From Lolium rigidum (lineage: Eukaryota; Streptophyta; Magnoliopsida; Poales; Poaceae), in contig NC_061512.1 of the NCBI RefSeq assembly GCF_022539505.1, forward strand, positions 249,566,510-249,630,509: a stretch of 64,000 nucleotides of DNA, read 5' to 3'. The position numbers and the translations under genes are program-made. This document shows positions 24,375 through 34,581 of the stretch, in pieces (positions within the stretch are counted from its first letter, which is position 1; each line of letters begins with the position of its first letter). The notes below the pieces were generated by a model. That model worked only from the letters and a program-made list of their open reading frames with translations. It ran no database searches and was not told where the DNA came from.

Positions 24375-26105
24375 CTGAAAGTATTTTACATTCCTAAATC
24401 GGAACTTCAATAATTATTTTCAAAGGTCGTTGAGTTCTCAACAGTTCAGAATACACGTCCTGATAAAGAAATTATATCCTAAATTAGTACTGCCAGTTGT
24501 GAGCTTACAGCCAATAGAGCTTGATGGAGTGGTGCAGGGAGCATCGATGGCAGACCTGTATTATGGCTAAGAAAATAAGCAGAAAACATGAAATTAAGCT
24601 TAGTCAAGATTGACCTCATTAACCTGGAATTCGGAAATATGATACCATAATTTTGCATTATAGAACAGATGAATTATGCTCCACATATTTAGTGACGACT
24701 CTATTGATTTTTACGCTTGGGCCAGAAAGAGAAAATACTGGGATTTATTTTCTTGCACTCTATCTTAAATTTCTTTTCCCATCAAAGTGCATACCCCAAA
24801 GTAAATTGAAATAAATTAAGAGGCATCTCAATACCTATATGGAATAAACTGAAGATAAATTAAGAGGCAAATCATCAAAGAAAGGAACTTGATGCGCGTT
24901 CATTCAAGACAGTTTATTAAGACACAGTAATCCTTTTCTGTGTAATCCATTCTCTAAAAGGGAAAATGTTATCCTTTATTTTATTCCTATTAAAAGAGAA
25001 AATTTTGATACCTCTCGCTGAATAGGTCACACCAGTACAAAGCTATTTTTTTAACTATGAAGGACTAAGCCATTTAACTTCTTTCAACATTCATCGCTCC
25101 AATAGCCATCAGCCTGACCGATTTCTCTTCAAGCCACGATTTCTTGCATTTCCGGAGTTTATCTCTTTACATATTCATCACTTCCTGTTAAACATACATT
25201 ATGAAATAGAATCACCATATTTTGGTGCCTCTGATCCTAATTAATAGTCTACCACCGAGATTAAATAAATTAGAAAATAAGAAAAAACACTTGGAGAAAA
25301 TATTAATGTTTTGCATGGAAGAAAATATGATTAAACCATACTAAACCTGGTTGTCACACTTCACTTAGCAAAATGCACCTGTGAAAATAATCATCCGTCA
25401 TTTACATAGGACGTTTCAGTACTATATATATTGCAAATTGGCCAGCCATTCAAAGGTTTATATACCTTGTGTACATCCTCATATTTTAGACGTCGTTGAT
25501 TCAAGAACTGCATTCATCTATGAATAAACCTTGAACTTTACATGTTTCTGAAATTTGAAGCGGCCGAAACCCATGCGCCTAACCACAAAACCTTTTATGA
25601 TGTTATGATAAATAGAAAATCTAAACCCATAGGAATTCAATGTATTCTAGAGTTCAATATTATCTATATTAAAAATATCCAACAAAAACATGTAGCAGTT
25701 TCAGTTTACATAATTATTGTAAAGAGAAATCGATGTCGTAACATCAAAGTTAATCTATATAGATGCAACTAAATATTTACCAAATTACCACATTTGTATA
25801 TGTCCTATGAAAATCATTGTAAAGTGCACTTTCAGTAATTCTAAAACAGCATAATTATATAAATTGAACAGAGTATCATAAGGGCTTGAAATAGACAAAA
25901 AAGGAATACATATTACCTATCTTTGCTGATCCATAACATGTGCATATATTGCAGCGGCCAAGACAATGTTTTGGAGGAAAATTATTTTGATTTCTGCCAT
26001 TTTAATTGGGGTTCTGTGGTGCGTTGAACAGACCTGATAAATTATATATATGAGTAACGAATCTGATTATTTACCTTTTATTGCAGATCTATGGAAAACT
26101 ACTTC

Positions 26106-26244
26106 TCAGCTGAGAGGGTGCACCCGTGCAGGAGTTCCAGCATTGTCAATAATTCCATCGCCCAGCAGCCTAAAAAACGGTGGCCTCCTGATTTCATTCA
26201 AACTGACAATCGGAATTGCCAAATCCTTTTCTCCATAAGCCATC
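26106..26244 (-). pseudogene. Captured terminal-exon-like fragment in the Helitron
   Basis: A minus-strand frame of about 46 residues ends at TGA (26106-26108). It includes DLAIPIVSLNEIRRPPFFRL and GDGIIDNAGTPARVHPLS, with balanced, non-repetitive composition like real protein. It lies in the 5' part of the Helitron and in the same orientation. I do not recognise the protein. A captured last exon is the likely origin. Confidence 0.4.
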
Positions 26245-29200
26245 AAACATCCGCTAATAGATTCACAACTTGGAAAAAATAGGAGAAGTTTTGTTAAAAA
26301 AGTATCATGGAAAGATGGAGGTCCTCACCAGATCGTACCTCATTAATAGATTCAGCATAGATAGAAGACTGATGTTGAGAAACGCAGGATATGAAACGCA
26401 TATGGCAGGTGATGAGGAATCGTAGTCGTGGTGCCAGAACTACAGTCTGCAGATGAGCAGGCCAGGCGGCGAAGGGACGGATGCTGCGGGAAAAACTTGT
26501 ATTCAGCCATTAACACGGCATATGCCAGTTGCATGGATCGATCTGCTAGTCAACCATGGCTGGGAAGGGACCTGCGTGAACTCCTCTCTGTTTGTATCTA
26601 TTATCCTCGTAACAAATCGATGTAGAACTCAGCATGTCGGATATATCGTGCTGCATGGAAGGACTTCTTTTAAGATTGAATCGTGCAAACAAACTGATGA
26701 TTCCGGCGGGACGTACATGTCTTGAGGCAGACGTGTATATGTTGGAGTCTAGTTTTTTTTTTTTTTTTTTTTTTGAGAAACGGACTATAGCTATCTCAGT
26801 CTTTTTGAGCCTTGCACGACTCTAGTTATCTCATTTTTATTTAAACGGACTGTATTTATATGTCATTATTTTTTAGCCTTGCACTGATATATTAACCGTA
26901 CATGACACGTACCATGTCAAGTTTCATTGCCATTGCGTAACATAAAAAATTCGCGACTCTCTAGATTAATCATAACCGTAAATTTTAGATCTAATAGTTT
27001 TAATTATTCTGGTGATGTGGATTAACGTGGAGGCTTTTACGGTGCCTCCAATTAGTAAATATAAGATATTTATGCATTTTCTGGAACTAACCTATTAACG
27101 AGATGCCGAAGAGCCAGTTGCTGTTTTCTGCTGTTTTTGGTTTCAGAAATCCTAGTAAGGAAATATTCTCGGAATTGGACGAAATCTTCGCCCAGGGTCC
27201 TATTTTTGCACGGAGCTTCCAGAAGACCGAAGAGGGAAGGAAGTGGGGCCACGAGGCGCCGTCACCATAGGGCGGCGCGGCCCAGGCCCTGGCCGCGCCG
27301 ACCTATGGTGTGGGGCCCTCGTCAGCCCCCCTGACCTACCCTTCCGCCTACAAATAGCCTCCGTCGCGAAACCCCCAGTACCGAGAGCCACGATACGGAA
27401 AACCTTCCAGAGACGCCGCCGCCGCGAATCCCATCTCGGGGATTCAGGAGATCGCCTCCGGCACCCTCGCCGGAGAGGGGATTCATCTCCCGGAGGACTC
27501 TTCATCGCCATGATCGCCTCCGGAGTGATGAGTGAGTAGTTCACCCCTGGACCATGGGTCCATAGCAGTAGCTAGATGGTCGTCTTCTCCTTGTTGTGCT
27601 TCATTGTTGGATCTTGTGAGCTGCCTAACATGATCAAGATCATCTATCTGTAATACTATATGTTGTGTTTGTCGGGATCCGATGGATAGAGAATACTATG
27701 TTATGGTGATTATCAATCTATTGTTATGTGTTGTTTATGATCTTGCATGCTCTTCGTTATTAGTAGAGGCTCTGGCCAAGTTTGTACTCTTAACTCCAAG
27801 AGGGAGTACTTATGCTCGATAGTGGGTTCATGCCTTCATTGACACCTGGGACAGTGACAGAAAGTTCTAAGGTTGTGATGTGCTGTTGCCACTAGGGATA
27901 AAACATTGATTCTATGTCTAAGGATGTAGTTGTCGATTACATTACGCACCATACTTAATGCAATTGTCTGTTGCTTAGCAACTTAATAATGAATGGGGTT
28001 CGGATGATAACCTGAAGGTGGACTTTTTAGGCATAGATGCAGTTGGATGGCGGTCTATGTACTTTGTCGTAATGCCCGGATTAAATCTCACTATATTTAT
28101 CATATCATGTATATGCATTGTTATGCCCTTCTCTATTTGTCAATTGCCCGACTGTAATTTGTTCACCCAACATGCTTTTATCTTATGGGAGAGACACCTC
28201 TAGTGAACTGTGGACCCCGGTCCTATTCTTTACATAGCATACAATCTACTGCAATTGTGTTTTACCGTTTTCTTGCAAACAATCATCTTCCACTCGATAC
28301 GTTTAATCCTTTGTTACGGCAAGCCGGTGAGATTGACAACCTCACTGTTTCGTTGGGGCAAAGTACTTTGGTTTTGTTGTGCGAGATTCCACGTTGGCGC
28401 CGGAATCCCCGTTGTTGCGCCGCATCACATTTCGCCACCATCAACCTTCAACGTGCTTCTTGACTCCTACTGGTCCGATTAAACCTTGGTTTCTTACTGA
28501 GGGAAACTTGCCACTGTGCGCATCATACCTTCCTCTTGGGGTTCCCAACGGACGTGTACATCTACGCGCATCAATCAACTTGACCGCCGGTGCGTCTCGA
28601 GAAGAACGACGGGGAGGGGAAGCTTCTTCTTCGCACGGACGGGACGGGGAGGGGAAGCTCTTCGCACGGACGGGGATAAGTTGTGTACGGGTGGGTGGGG
28701 GGTCATGCAGCCGGGCCGCCGGGGTGATAATTAAGGTCGGTAGGTGGCGTTTAATGGAGTTGCGTGTTTAATTTGCCGTGCACAAGGTTGAGGAATAGGC
28801 GGTTCCCTTTGCCGCGCGCACAATTCAAACTATCCCGCCCATGTAGTTTAAATTCGCCATATTTTCGTTAAATCAACATAAAGTCATGTGAGTGGGGGAA
28901 AATTAGCAAAGTTGCTTGAAAAATAGTAAAACTCTGGAATTATCCTTTAAATATGCTCTACTTCGTGTGAAAATCGGGGTGTGGAAGCATGTTGAGCTGT
29001 TTTATTTGTACTTTCTTCATTAAAACTCCCATTTTATGCACTTTGGATGGAAAGAAATCATTTGTACATGAATTTTGACAACGCCATTTGCAAACACTAA
29101 TTGTTTACATGCCAAGATGCACCCATCCACCAAATATATATGTGGCAAAAGTTTATCACAATCTAGCAGTATATGCATAATTAGTGAGGGACCCCTTTTG

Positions 29201-29419
29201 ATTTTGTGCAATTTCCACTAATTAGGTAGAGATCGAGAAGGGTTAATTAATTAGGCCATGTTAGGGGTTATGTGTTTTAGATTAGGTTGTGTGGATTCAA
29301 ATACAACTTCTTTATTTGTGTGCTATGATTAATCAAAACTAGATCGATCGACTGCGCACACATTATTAGAGGCGCATGCCTTTGCGCACAAAGTGCATGT
29401 GTGTGTTGTTGGCCACCAA

Positions 29420-29420
29420 C

Positions 29421-29452
<32 letters not shown>

Positions 29453-29492
29453 AAGAGAGAGAGGTAGAGAGAGCTACATACGAGAGAGCGAT
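29420..29492. repeat. GA microsatellite
   Basis: A (GA)n run of about 12 units is followed by imperfect GAGA/GACAGAGAAAGA repeats. Confidence 0.9.
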
Positions 29493-29595
29493 TGAAATCC
29501 CCAAATTAAACACATATATATGCATGGCACATTTAATTTAATTAGAGGACCGCGAGGCACCCCTGGCCTGCTTGATGCACAATTAAGTGTCATTG

Positions 29596-29735
29596 GCCTA
29601 TATATAGGGTTTAATTAGGGTTTAGGGTTTAGGGTTAGGAGGTTAGGGTTTAGGGTCTAGGGTTTAGGGTTTAATGTTTATGGTGTTTAGGGTTTAGGGA
29701 TTAGGGATTAGGGTTTATTTAGGGTTTAAGGTTTA
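29596..29735. repeat. Degenerate telomere-like TTTAGGG cluster
   Basis: About fifteen perfect or near-perfect TTTAGGG units (with ATTAGGG, TCTAGGG and TTTAATG variants) are clustered on the plus strand. They are interstitial and irregular. Confidence 0.85.
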
Positions 29736-30098
29736 GGGATCATCGATCGAGTGCGCACACACACATTATTAGAGGCACACGCGCCTTTGCGCATAAAGTG
29801 CATGCGTATATGTGTGTGTTTTTTGGCCACCAACGACATATAAATGATCGAGAGAGAGAGAGATTGAAATCCCCCAAGAATATGTTCAAATATATATTAA
29901 AATATATGCACGAATGCATGCATGGTAGGCCATGCATGCACACTAATTATATATATATATTATGAGGAAACTTAATCAAATGTGTTTTCATTCGAGAGAA
30001 CTTGTCAAAATTCAAGTTAATTAATCTATCATCGATAATTATATAATTAATTAATGAATCTCAGGGAGATGTTATACAACATATGATCGATATAGGCC

Positions 30099-30198
30099 NN
30101 NNNNNNNNNNNNNNNNNNNNNNNNNNNNNNNNNNNNNNNNNNNNNNNNNNNNNNNNNNNNNNNNNNNNNNNNNNNNNNNNNNNNNNNNNNNNNNNNNN
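30099..30198. other. Assembly gap, 100 N
   Basis: Exactly 100 N between the second and third contigs. Confidence 0.99.
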
Positions 30199-30832
30199 AG
30201 TCAAGTGACCAAATATGAGGTGCCAAAAAAATCCAAGAAAAGAAAGTTTTATAGTACATAGAGGATGACATGCGGGTCCCATTTAGCAGACAGCGGTATC
30301 ACCTGTTTGAGAGGCAGCGAGGGATCGAAAGAAAAAGTCAAGTGACCAAATATGAGGTGCCAAAAAAATCCAAGAAAAGAAAGTTTTATAGTACATAGAG
30401 GATGACATGCGGGTCCCATTTAGCGACGAGCGGTATCACCGTTTGAGAGGCGGCAGGGGATCGAAAGAAAAGGTAAGTGACCAAATATGAGGTGCCAAAA
30501 ATAATTCAAGAAAAGAAAGTTTTATAGTACATAGAGGATGACATGCGGGTCCCGAGTTAGCGACGGCGGTATCACCGTTTGAGAGGCGGCAGGGGATCGA
30601 AAGAAAAAGGCAAGTGACCAAATTTGAGGTGCCAAAAAAAACTCCAAGAAAAGAAAGTTGATTGCACATAGAGGATGACATGCGGGTCCCATTTAGCAGA
30701 CAGCGGTCTCAACGTTTCCAAGGCGGCAAGGGATCAAAAGAAAAAGGAAGTAGCCGGAAATCGGGGGTCAAAAAAAATCCAAGAATAGAAAGAATTTTGG
30801 TTCATAGAGGATGACATGCGGGACCCATGATC
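30199..30832. repeat. 137-bp tandem array, about five units
   Basis: GATGACATGCGGG recurs at 30264, 30401, 30537, 30674 and 30810, a period of 136-137 bp. Units contain AAGTGACCAAATATGAGGTG and the CCAAGAAAAGAAAG stretch. The array starts at the gap edge, so the copy number is a minimum. Confidence 0.9.
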
Positions 30833-31166
30833 CTGCATCGTAAACGGCTCGATCGGAGAACGTTGAACGAGATGGCGCGATCTAGAAAAAAAACAATGCC
30901 AGAGAGGCTGCCATCTGGGCCCTACATCCCTCGGCGGTGCGGATTTGCGTTGACTCGGCCGGCGAACCCGAGATTTCGAGATGCACCACGTCCCGGGCCA
31001 CCATACGCGATGTTTTGGCCGCTTTCGTCGGGCTAGGTGGCCTCAAAAACGAGAAAAAAAAAGTTTTGACATGAACCATGGAGGGACCAAAAATCGTCGG
31101 CCATGGTACACCAGCAACCACGGCGCGACTTCAACTTCGTCGGCCATGGCAACTTTTCTTGTAGTG
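30199..31166 (+). mobile_element. CACTA element 2, right-hand end
   Basis: It ends AACTTTTCTTGTAGTG at 31166, the same terminus as CACTA element 1. Subterminal repeats such as TCGTCGGCCATGG (about 31096 and 31138) and a tandem array precede it. The sequence that follows is the internal region of Athila-like element D, so the CACTA element is inserted there. Its left part is lost in or beyond the gap. Confidence 0.8.
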
Positions 31167-32006
31167 CAAGTTGCAAGCCTCATGCATAGAATACCAATAG
31201 TGCCCGCACCTTGTCCTAATCATCTTGGATTACATGGATTATCATTGCATAACATATGTTTCAACCAAGTGTCACAAAGGGGTACCTCTATGCCGCCTGT
31301 ACAAAGGTCCAAGGAGATCAATTGCATTTGATTTCTCGTTTTTAATAGATCTCAACTTAAGACATCCATACCGGGACAACATAGATAACAGATAATGGAC
31401 TCCTCTTTTAATGCTTAAGCATTCAACAACAGATAATATTCTCATAAGAGAGTGAGGATGTATGTCGAAACTGAAAACTTCCACCATGATACATGGCTTT
31501 GGTTAGCGGCCCAATGTTCTTCTCTAACATATGCATACTCAAAACATTTGATCATGACATCACCCTTACTTCAGACAAGACAAACATGCATAGCATCTCA
31601 CATGATATCCAACAAAGGTAAAAAGTTGATGGCGTCCCCAGAAACATGGTTACCGCTCAACAAGCAACTTATAAGAAATAAGACACATAACTACATATTC
31701 ATCACCACAATAGTTTTTAAGCTATTTGTCCCATGAGCTATATATTGCAAAGATAAAGGAATGAAATTTTAAAGGTAGCACTCAAGTAATTTACTTTGGA
31801 ATGGCAGAAAAATACTACATAGTAGGTAGATATGGTGGACACAAATGGCATAGGTTTTGGCTCAAGGTGTTTGGATGCACGAGAAGCATTTCCTCTCAGT
31901 ACAAGGCTTTGGGCTAGCAAGGTTGTTTGAAGCAAACACAAGTATGAACAGGTACAGCAAAACTTACACAAGAACATATTGCAAGCATTATAAGACTCTA
32001 CACTGT

Positions 32007-33688
32007 TGATACGTCTCCGACGTATCGATAATTTCTTATGTTCCATGCTACATTATTGATGATATCTACATGTTTTATACACATTATATGTCGTATTTAC
32101 GCATTTTCCGGCACTAACCTATTAACAAGATGCCGAAGAGCCGATTCGTTGTTTTCTGCTTGTTTTTGGTTTCAGAAATCCTAGTAAGGAAATATTCTCG
32201 GAATTGGACGAAATCAACGCCCGGGGTCCTATTTTTGCACGAAGCTTCCGGAAGACCGAGGGGAAAGGAAGTGGGGCCACGAGGCGCCGCCACACTAGGG
32301 CGGTGCGGCCAGGCTTGGGCCCGCGCGGCCCTAGTGTGTGGGGCCCTCGTGTGGGCCCCCGCGTTGCCCTTCCGCCTACTTAAAGTCTTCGTCGCGAAAC
32401 CCTCTGTACCGAGAGCCACGATACGGAAAACCTTCCAGAGACGCCGCCGCCGCCAATCCCATCTCGGGGGATTCAGGAGATCGCCTCCGGCACCCTGCCG
32501 GAGAGGGGAATCATCTCCCGGAGGACTCCTCATCGCCATGATCGCCTCCGGAGTGATGAGTGAGTAGTTCACCCCTGGACTATGGGTCCATAGCAGTAGC
32601 TAGATGGTCGTCTTCTCCTAATTGTGCTTCATTGTTGGATCTTGTGAGCTGCCTAACATGATCAAGATCATCTATCTGTAATACTATATGTTGTGTTTGT
32701 CGGGATCCGATGGATAGAGAATACTAGGTTATGGTGATTATCAATCTATTACCTATGTGTTGTTTATGATCTTGCATGCTCTCCGTTATTAGTAGAGGCT
32801 CGGCCAAGTTTTTGCTCTTAACTCCAAGAGGGAGTATTTATGCTCGATAGTGGGTTCATGCCTCCATTAAATCTGGGACGGTGACGGAAAGTTCTAAGGT
32901 TGTGGATGTGTTGTTGCCACTAGGGATAAAACATTGATGCTATGTCTAAGGATGTAGTTGTTGATTACATTACGCACCATACTTAATGCAATTGTCCGTT
33001 GCTTGCAACTTAATATCGGAAGGGGTTCGGATGATAACCTGAAGGTGGACTTTTTAGGCATAGATGCATGCTGGACGGCGGTCTATGTACTTTGTCGTAA
33101 TGCCCTGATTAAATCTCACTATATTTATCATATCATGTATGTGCATTGTTATGCCCTCTCTATTTGTCAATTGCCCGACTGTAATTTGTTCACCCAACAT
33201 GCTTTTATCTTATGGGAGAGACACCTCTAGTGAACTGTGGATCCCGGTCCTATTCTTTACATCGCATACAATCTACTGCAATTGTTCTTTACTGTTTTCT
33301 TCGCAAACAATCATCTTCCACACAATACGGTTAATCCTTTGTTACAGCAAGCCGGTGAGATTGACAACCTCACTGTTTCGTTGGGGCAAAGTACTTTGGT
33401 TGTGTTGTGCAGGTTCCACGTTGGCGCCGGAATCCCCGGTGTTGCGCCGCATCACATTTCGCCACCATCAACCTTCAACGTGCTTCTTGGCTCCTCCTGG
33501 TTCGATTAAACCTTGGTTTCTTTCGAGGGAAAACTTGCCACTGTGCGCATCATACCTTCCTCTTGGGGTTCCCAACGGACGTGTACATCTACGCGCATCA
33601 AGCACTGTTTTCTGGCGCCGTTGCCGGGGATCTGAAGAAAAGTTACACCACAAAGATCTCTAACTCCCACGTCAAATACACGCCAGCA
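32007..33688 (+). repeat. Element B 5' LTR with embedded PBS
   Basis: Within the last 88 bp, TGGCGCCGTTGCCGGGG (33613-33629) is a full tRNA-Asp-type primer site inside the LTR. The functional-position copy, TGGCGCCATTGCCGGGG, follows the LTR at 33698-33714. Ancestral U5/PBS sequence appears to have become part of the LTR. Confidence 0.85.
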
Positions 33689-33697
33689 ACTGTTTTC

Positions 33698-33714
33698 TGG
33701 CGCCATTGCCGGGG
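33698..33714 (+). promoter_or_regulatory. Primer-binding site of element B
   Basis: TGGCGCCATTGCCGGGG lies nine bases after the 5' LTR end. It is complementary to the tRNA-Asp 3' end apart from one mismatch relative to the embedded copy. Confidence 0.8.
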
Positions 33715-33932
33715 AGATCAAGACACGCTGCAAGGGGAGTCTCCACTTCCCAATCTCTTTACTTTGTTTTTGTCTTGCTTTATTTTATTTACTACTTTGT
33801 TTGCTACACCTAAACAAAACACAAAAAATTAGTTGCTAGTTTTACTTCATTTACTGTCTTGCTCTCTATATCAAAAACACACAAAAAAATTAGTTACTTG
33901 CATTTACTTATTTACCTTTTGTTTATTTCATC

Positions 33933-34337
33933 ATGTTTCCTCCTAAGTACACTCTAAGAGACATACCGGTAGGCCGAGGATCTATAATTGGAAGAGATAA
34001 TATAGAAGATTTTTTCACTCATGTTAGCACCGCTGAAGATTTTGAAGATAGACACTTGGTAGAACTTGCTCCTACTTATGAAATTGCTGTTGCTTCTTTA
34101 GTACACATGTTGGAAACTAAATTTGTTAATCTCAATCCTATAATCCAACACATGTTTCTCACACTTGGTGATATGGAGGAAGGAGAAAAGAAAGACTTTG
34201 TTTTAGAAACCCTTCTTAAAGAATTTGGTGGTGTAGCAAGAGAGGCTAGAAAAGTCTTTGCTAAATATAAAATGCTTGGTTCTTACACCAATTTTGTTAG
34301 TCTTCTAGATGGACATGGAGAGAGTAAAGTACACTAA
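33933..34337 (+). CDS. Element B ORF1, gag-like protein of unknown function
   Basis: 134 codons starting MFPPKYTLRDIP, with GRGSIIGRDNIEDFF near the N-terminus and an acidic, helix-prone remainder (EDFEDRHLVELA, GDMEEGEKKDF). The RDIP-GRGSIIGRD start resembles the N-terminus of short gag-like proteins in related grass elements; this is from memory and unverified. No zinc knuckle, protease or polymerase motif is present. It overlaps the next frame by 29 bases and probably represents one ancestral ORF broken by a frameshift. It is AT-rich like the rest of the internal region. Confidence 0.5.
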   Translation: MFPPKYTLRDIPVGRGSIIGRDNIEDFFTHVSTAEDFEDRHLVELAPTYEIAVASLVHMLETKFVNLNPIIQHMFLTLGDMEEGEKKDFVLETLLKEFGGVAREARKVFAKYKMLGSYTNFVSLLDGHGESKVH

Positions 34338-34581
34338 TGATATTAATGATGGTGGGGAGGTTAAGACAACAATACCTTGTAAGCTCCTAGGAATGCATGA
34401 AGCTCTAGAAAATAACTATGGTTGGCTTGTTCCTAAAAATTTGTTTGATGAGAATAGCAAGCCTAAGAATAATGAAAAAGGAGCCTCTGAAACTTACATA
34501 GACGAGATAACATGCATTGTTGAGAAAACTCCCAACACCCCTGGTAATGATGTTGATGCTTCATCTCTTGATAATACTTGA
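34309..34581 (+). CDS. Element B ORF2, C-terminal fragment ending SSLDNT
   Basis: 90 codons in the +1 frame relative to ORF1, ending DVDASSLDNT. Elements A (DVSSLDNT) and D (DVDASSLDNT) end the same way, so this is the C-terminal tail of the family's internal ORF. A short protease-like core is not visible. It is probably continuous with ORF1 in the ancestor and not separately translated. Confidence 0.45.
   Translation: MDMERVKYTNDINDGGEVKTTIPCKLLGMHEALENNYGWLVPKNLFDENSKPKNNEKGASETYIDEITCIVEKTPNTPGNDVDASSLDNT

Larger units (their letters stand above)
22973..27066 (-). mobile_element. Non-autonomous Helitron, 4094 bp
   Basis: On the minus strand the element starts TCTTATATTT (27066) and ends GGTTGATGACTAG (22973). 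It therefore has the 5' TC and 3' CTAG (CTRR) ends of Helitrons. A hairpin CCCGTGC-AGGT-GCACGGG (22984-23001) lies eleven bases before the 3' terminus. The flanks join to TGTCATATTTATGC, exactly the uninterrupted LTR sequence seen in element F, with no duplication and with insertion between A and T. A second stem (TGGAGGC/GCCTCCA) lies near the 5' end. No Rep/helicase ORF is visible. It carries exon-like fragments in the element's own direction, consistent with gene capture. Confidence 0.85.
22886..28573 (+). mobile_element. Athila-like 3' LTR, split by a Helitron
   Basis: The LTR is 22886-22972 plus 27067-28573, about 1594 bp after removal of the insertion, and runs from TGATACGTCTCC to GCGCATCA. 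The polypurine motif precedes it, so it is a 3' LTR. The five bases after it, ATCAA, do not match CCCAC before element A's 5' LTR. These two LTRs therefore need not belong to one insertion even though they flank the gap. Confidence 0.85.
28574..30098. other. Unclassified region with interstitial telomere-like and GA repeats
   Basis: GC-rich sequence to about 28750 contains a near-duplicate (GGGGAGGGGAAGCT about 28612 and 28650). AT-rich sequence follows, without a gene. From 29340 there are two copies of a unit of about 120 bp (29338-29440 and 29738-29865) built on CGATCGA, GCGCACACA, TTATTAGAGGC and TTGGCCACCAACGA. A third copy is at 17098-17190. The contig ends at 30098. Confidence 0.5.
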
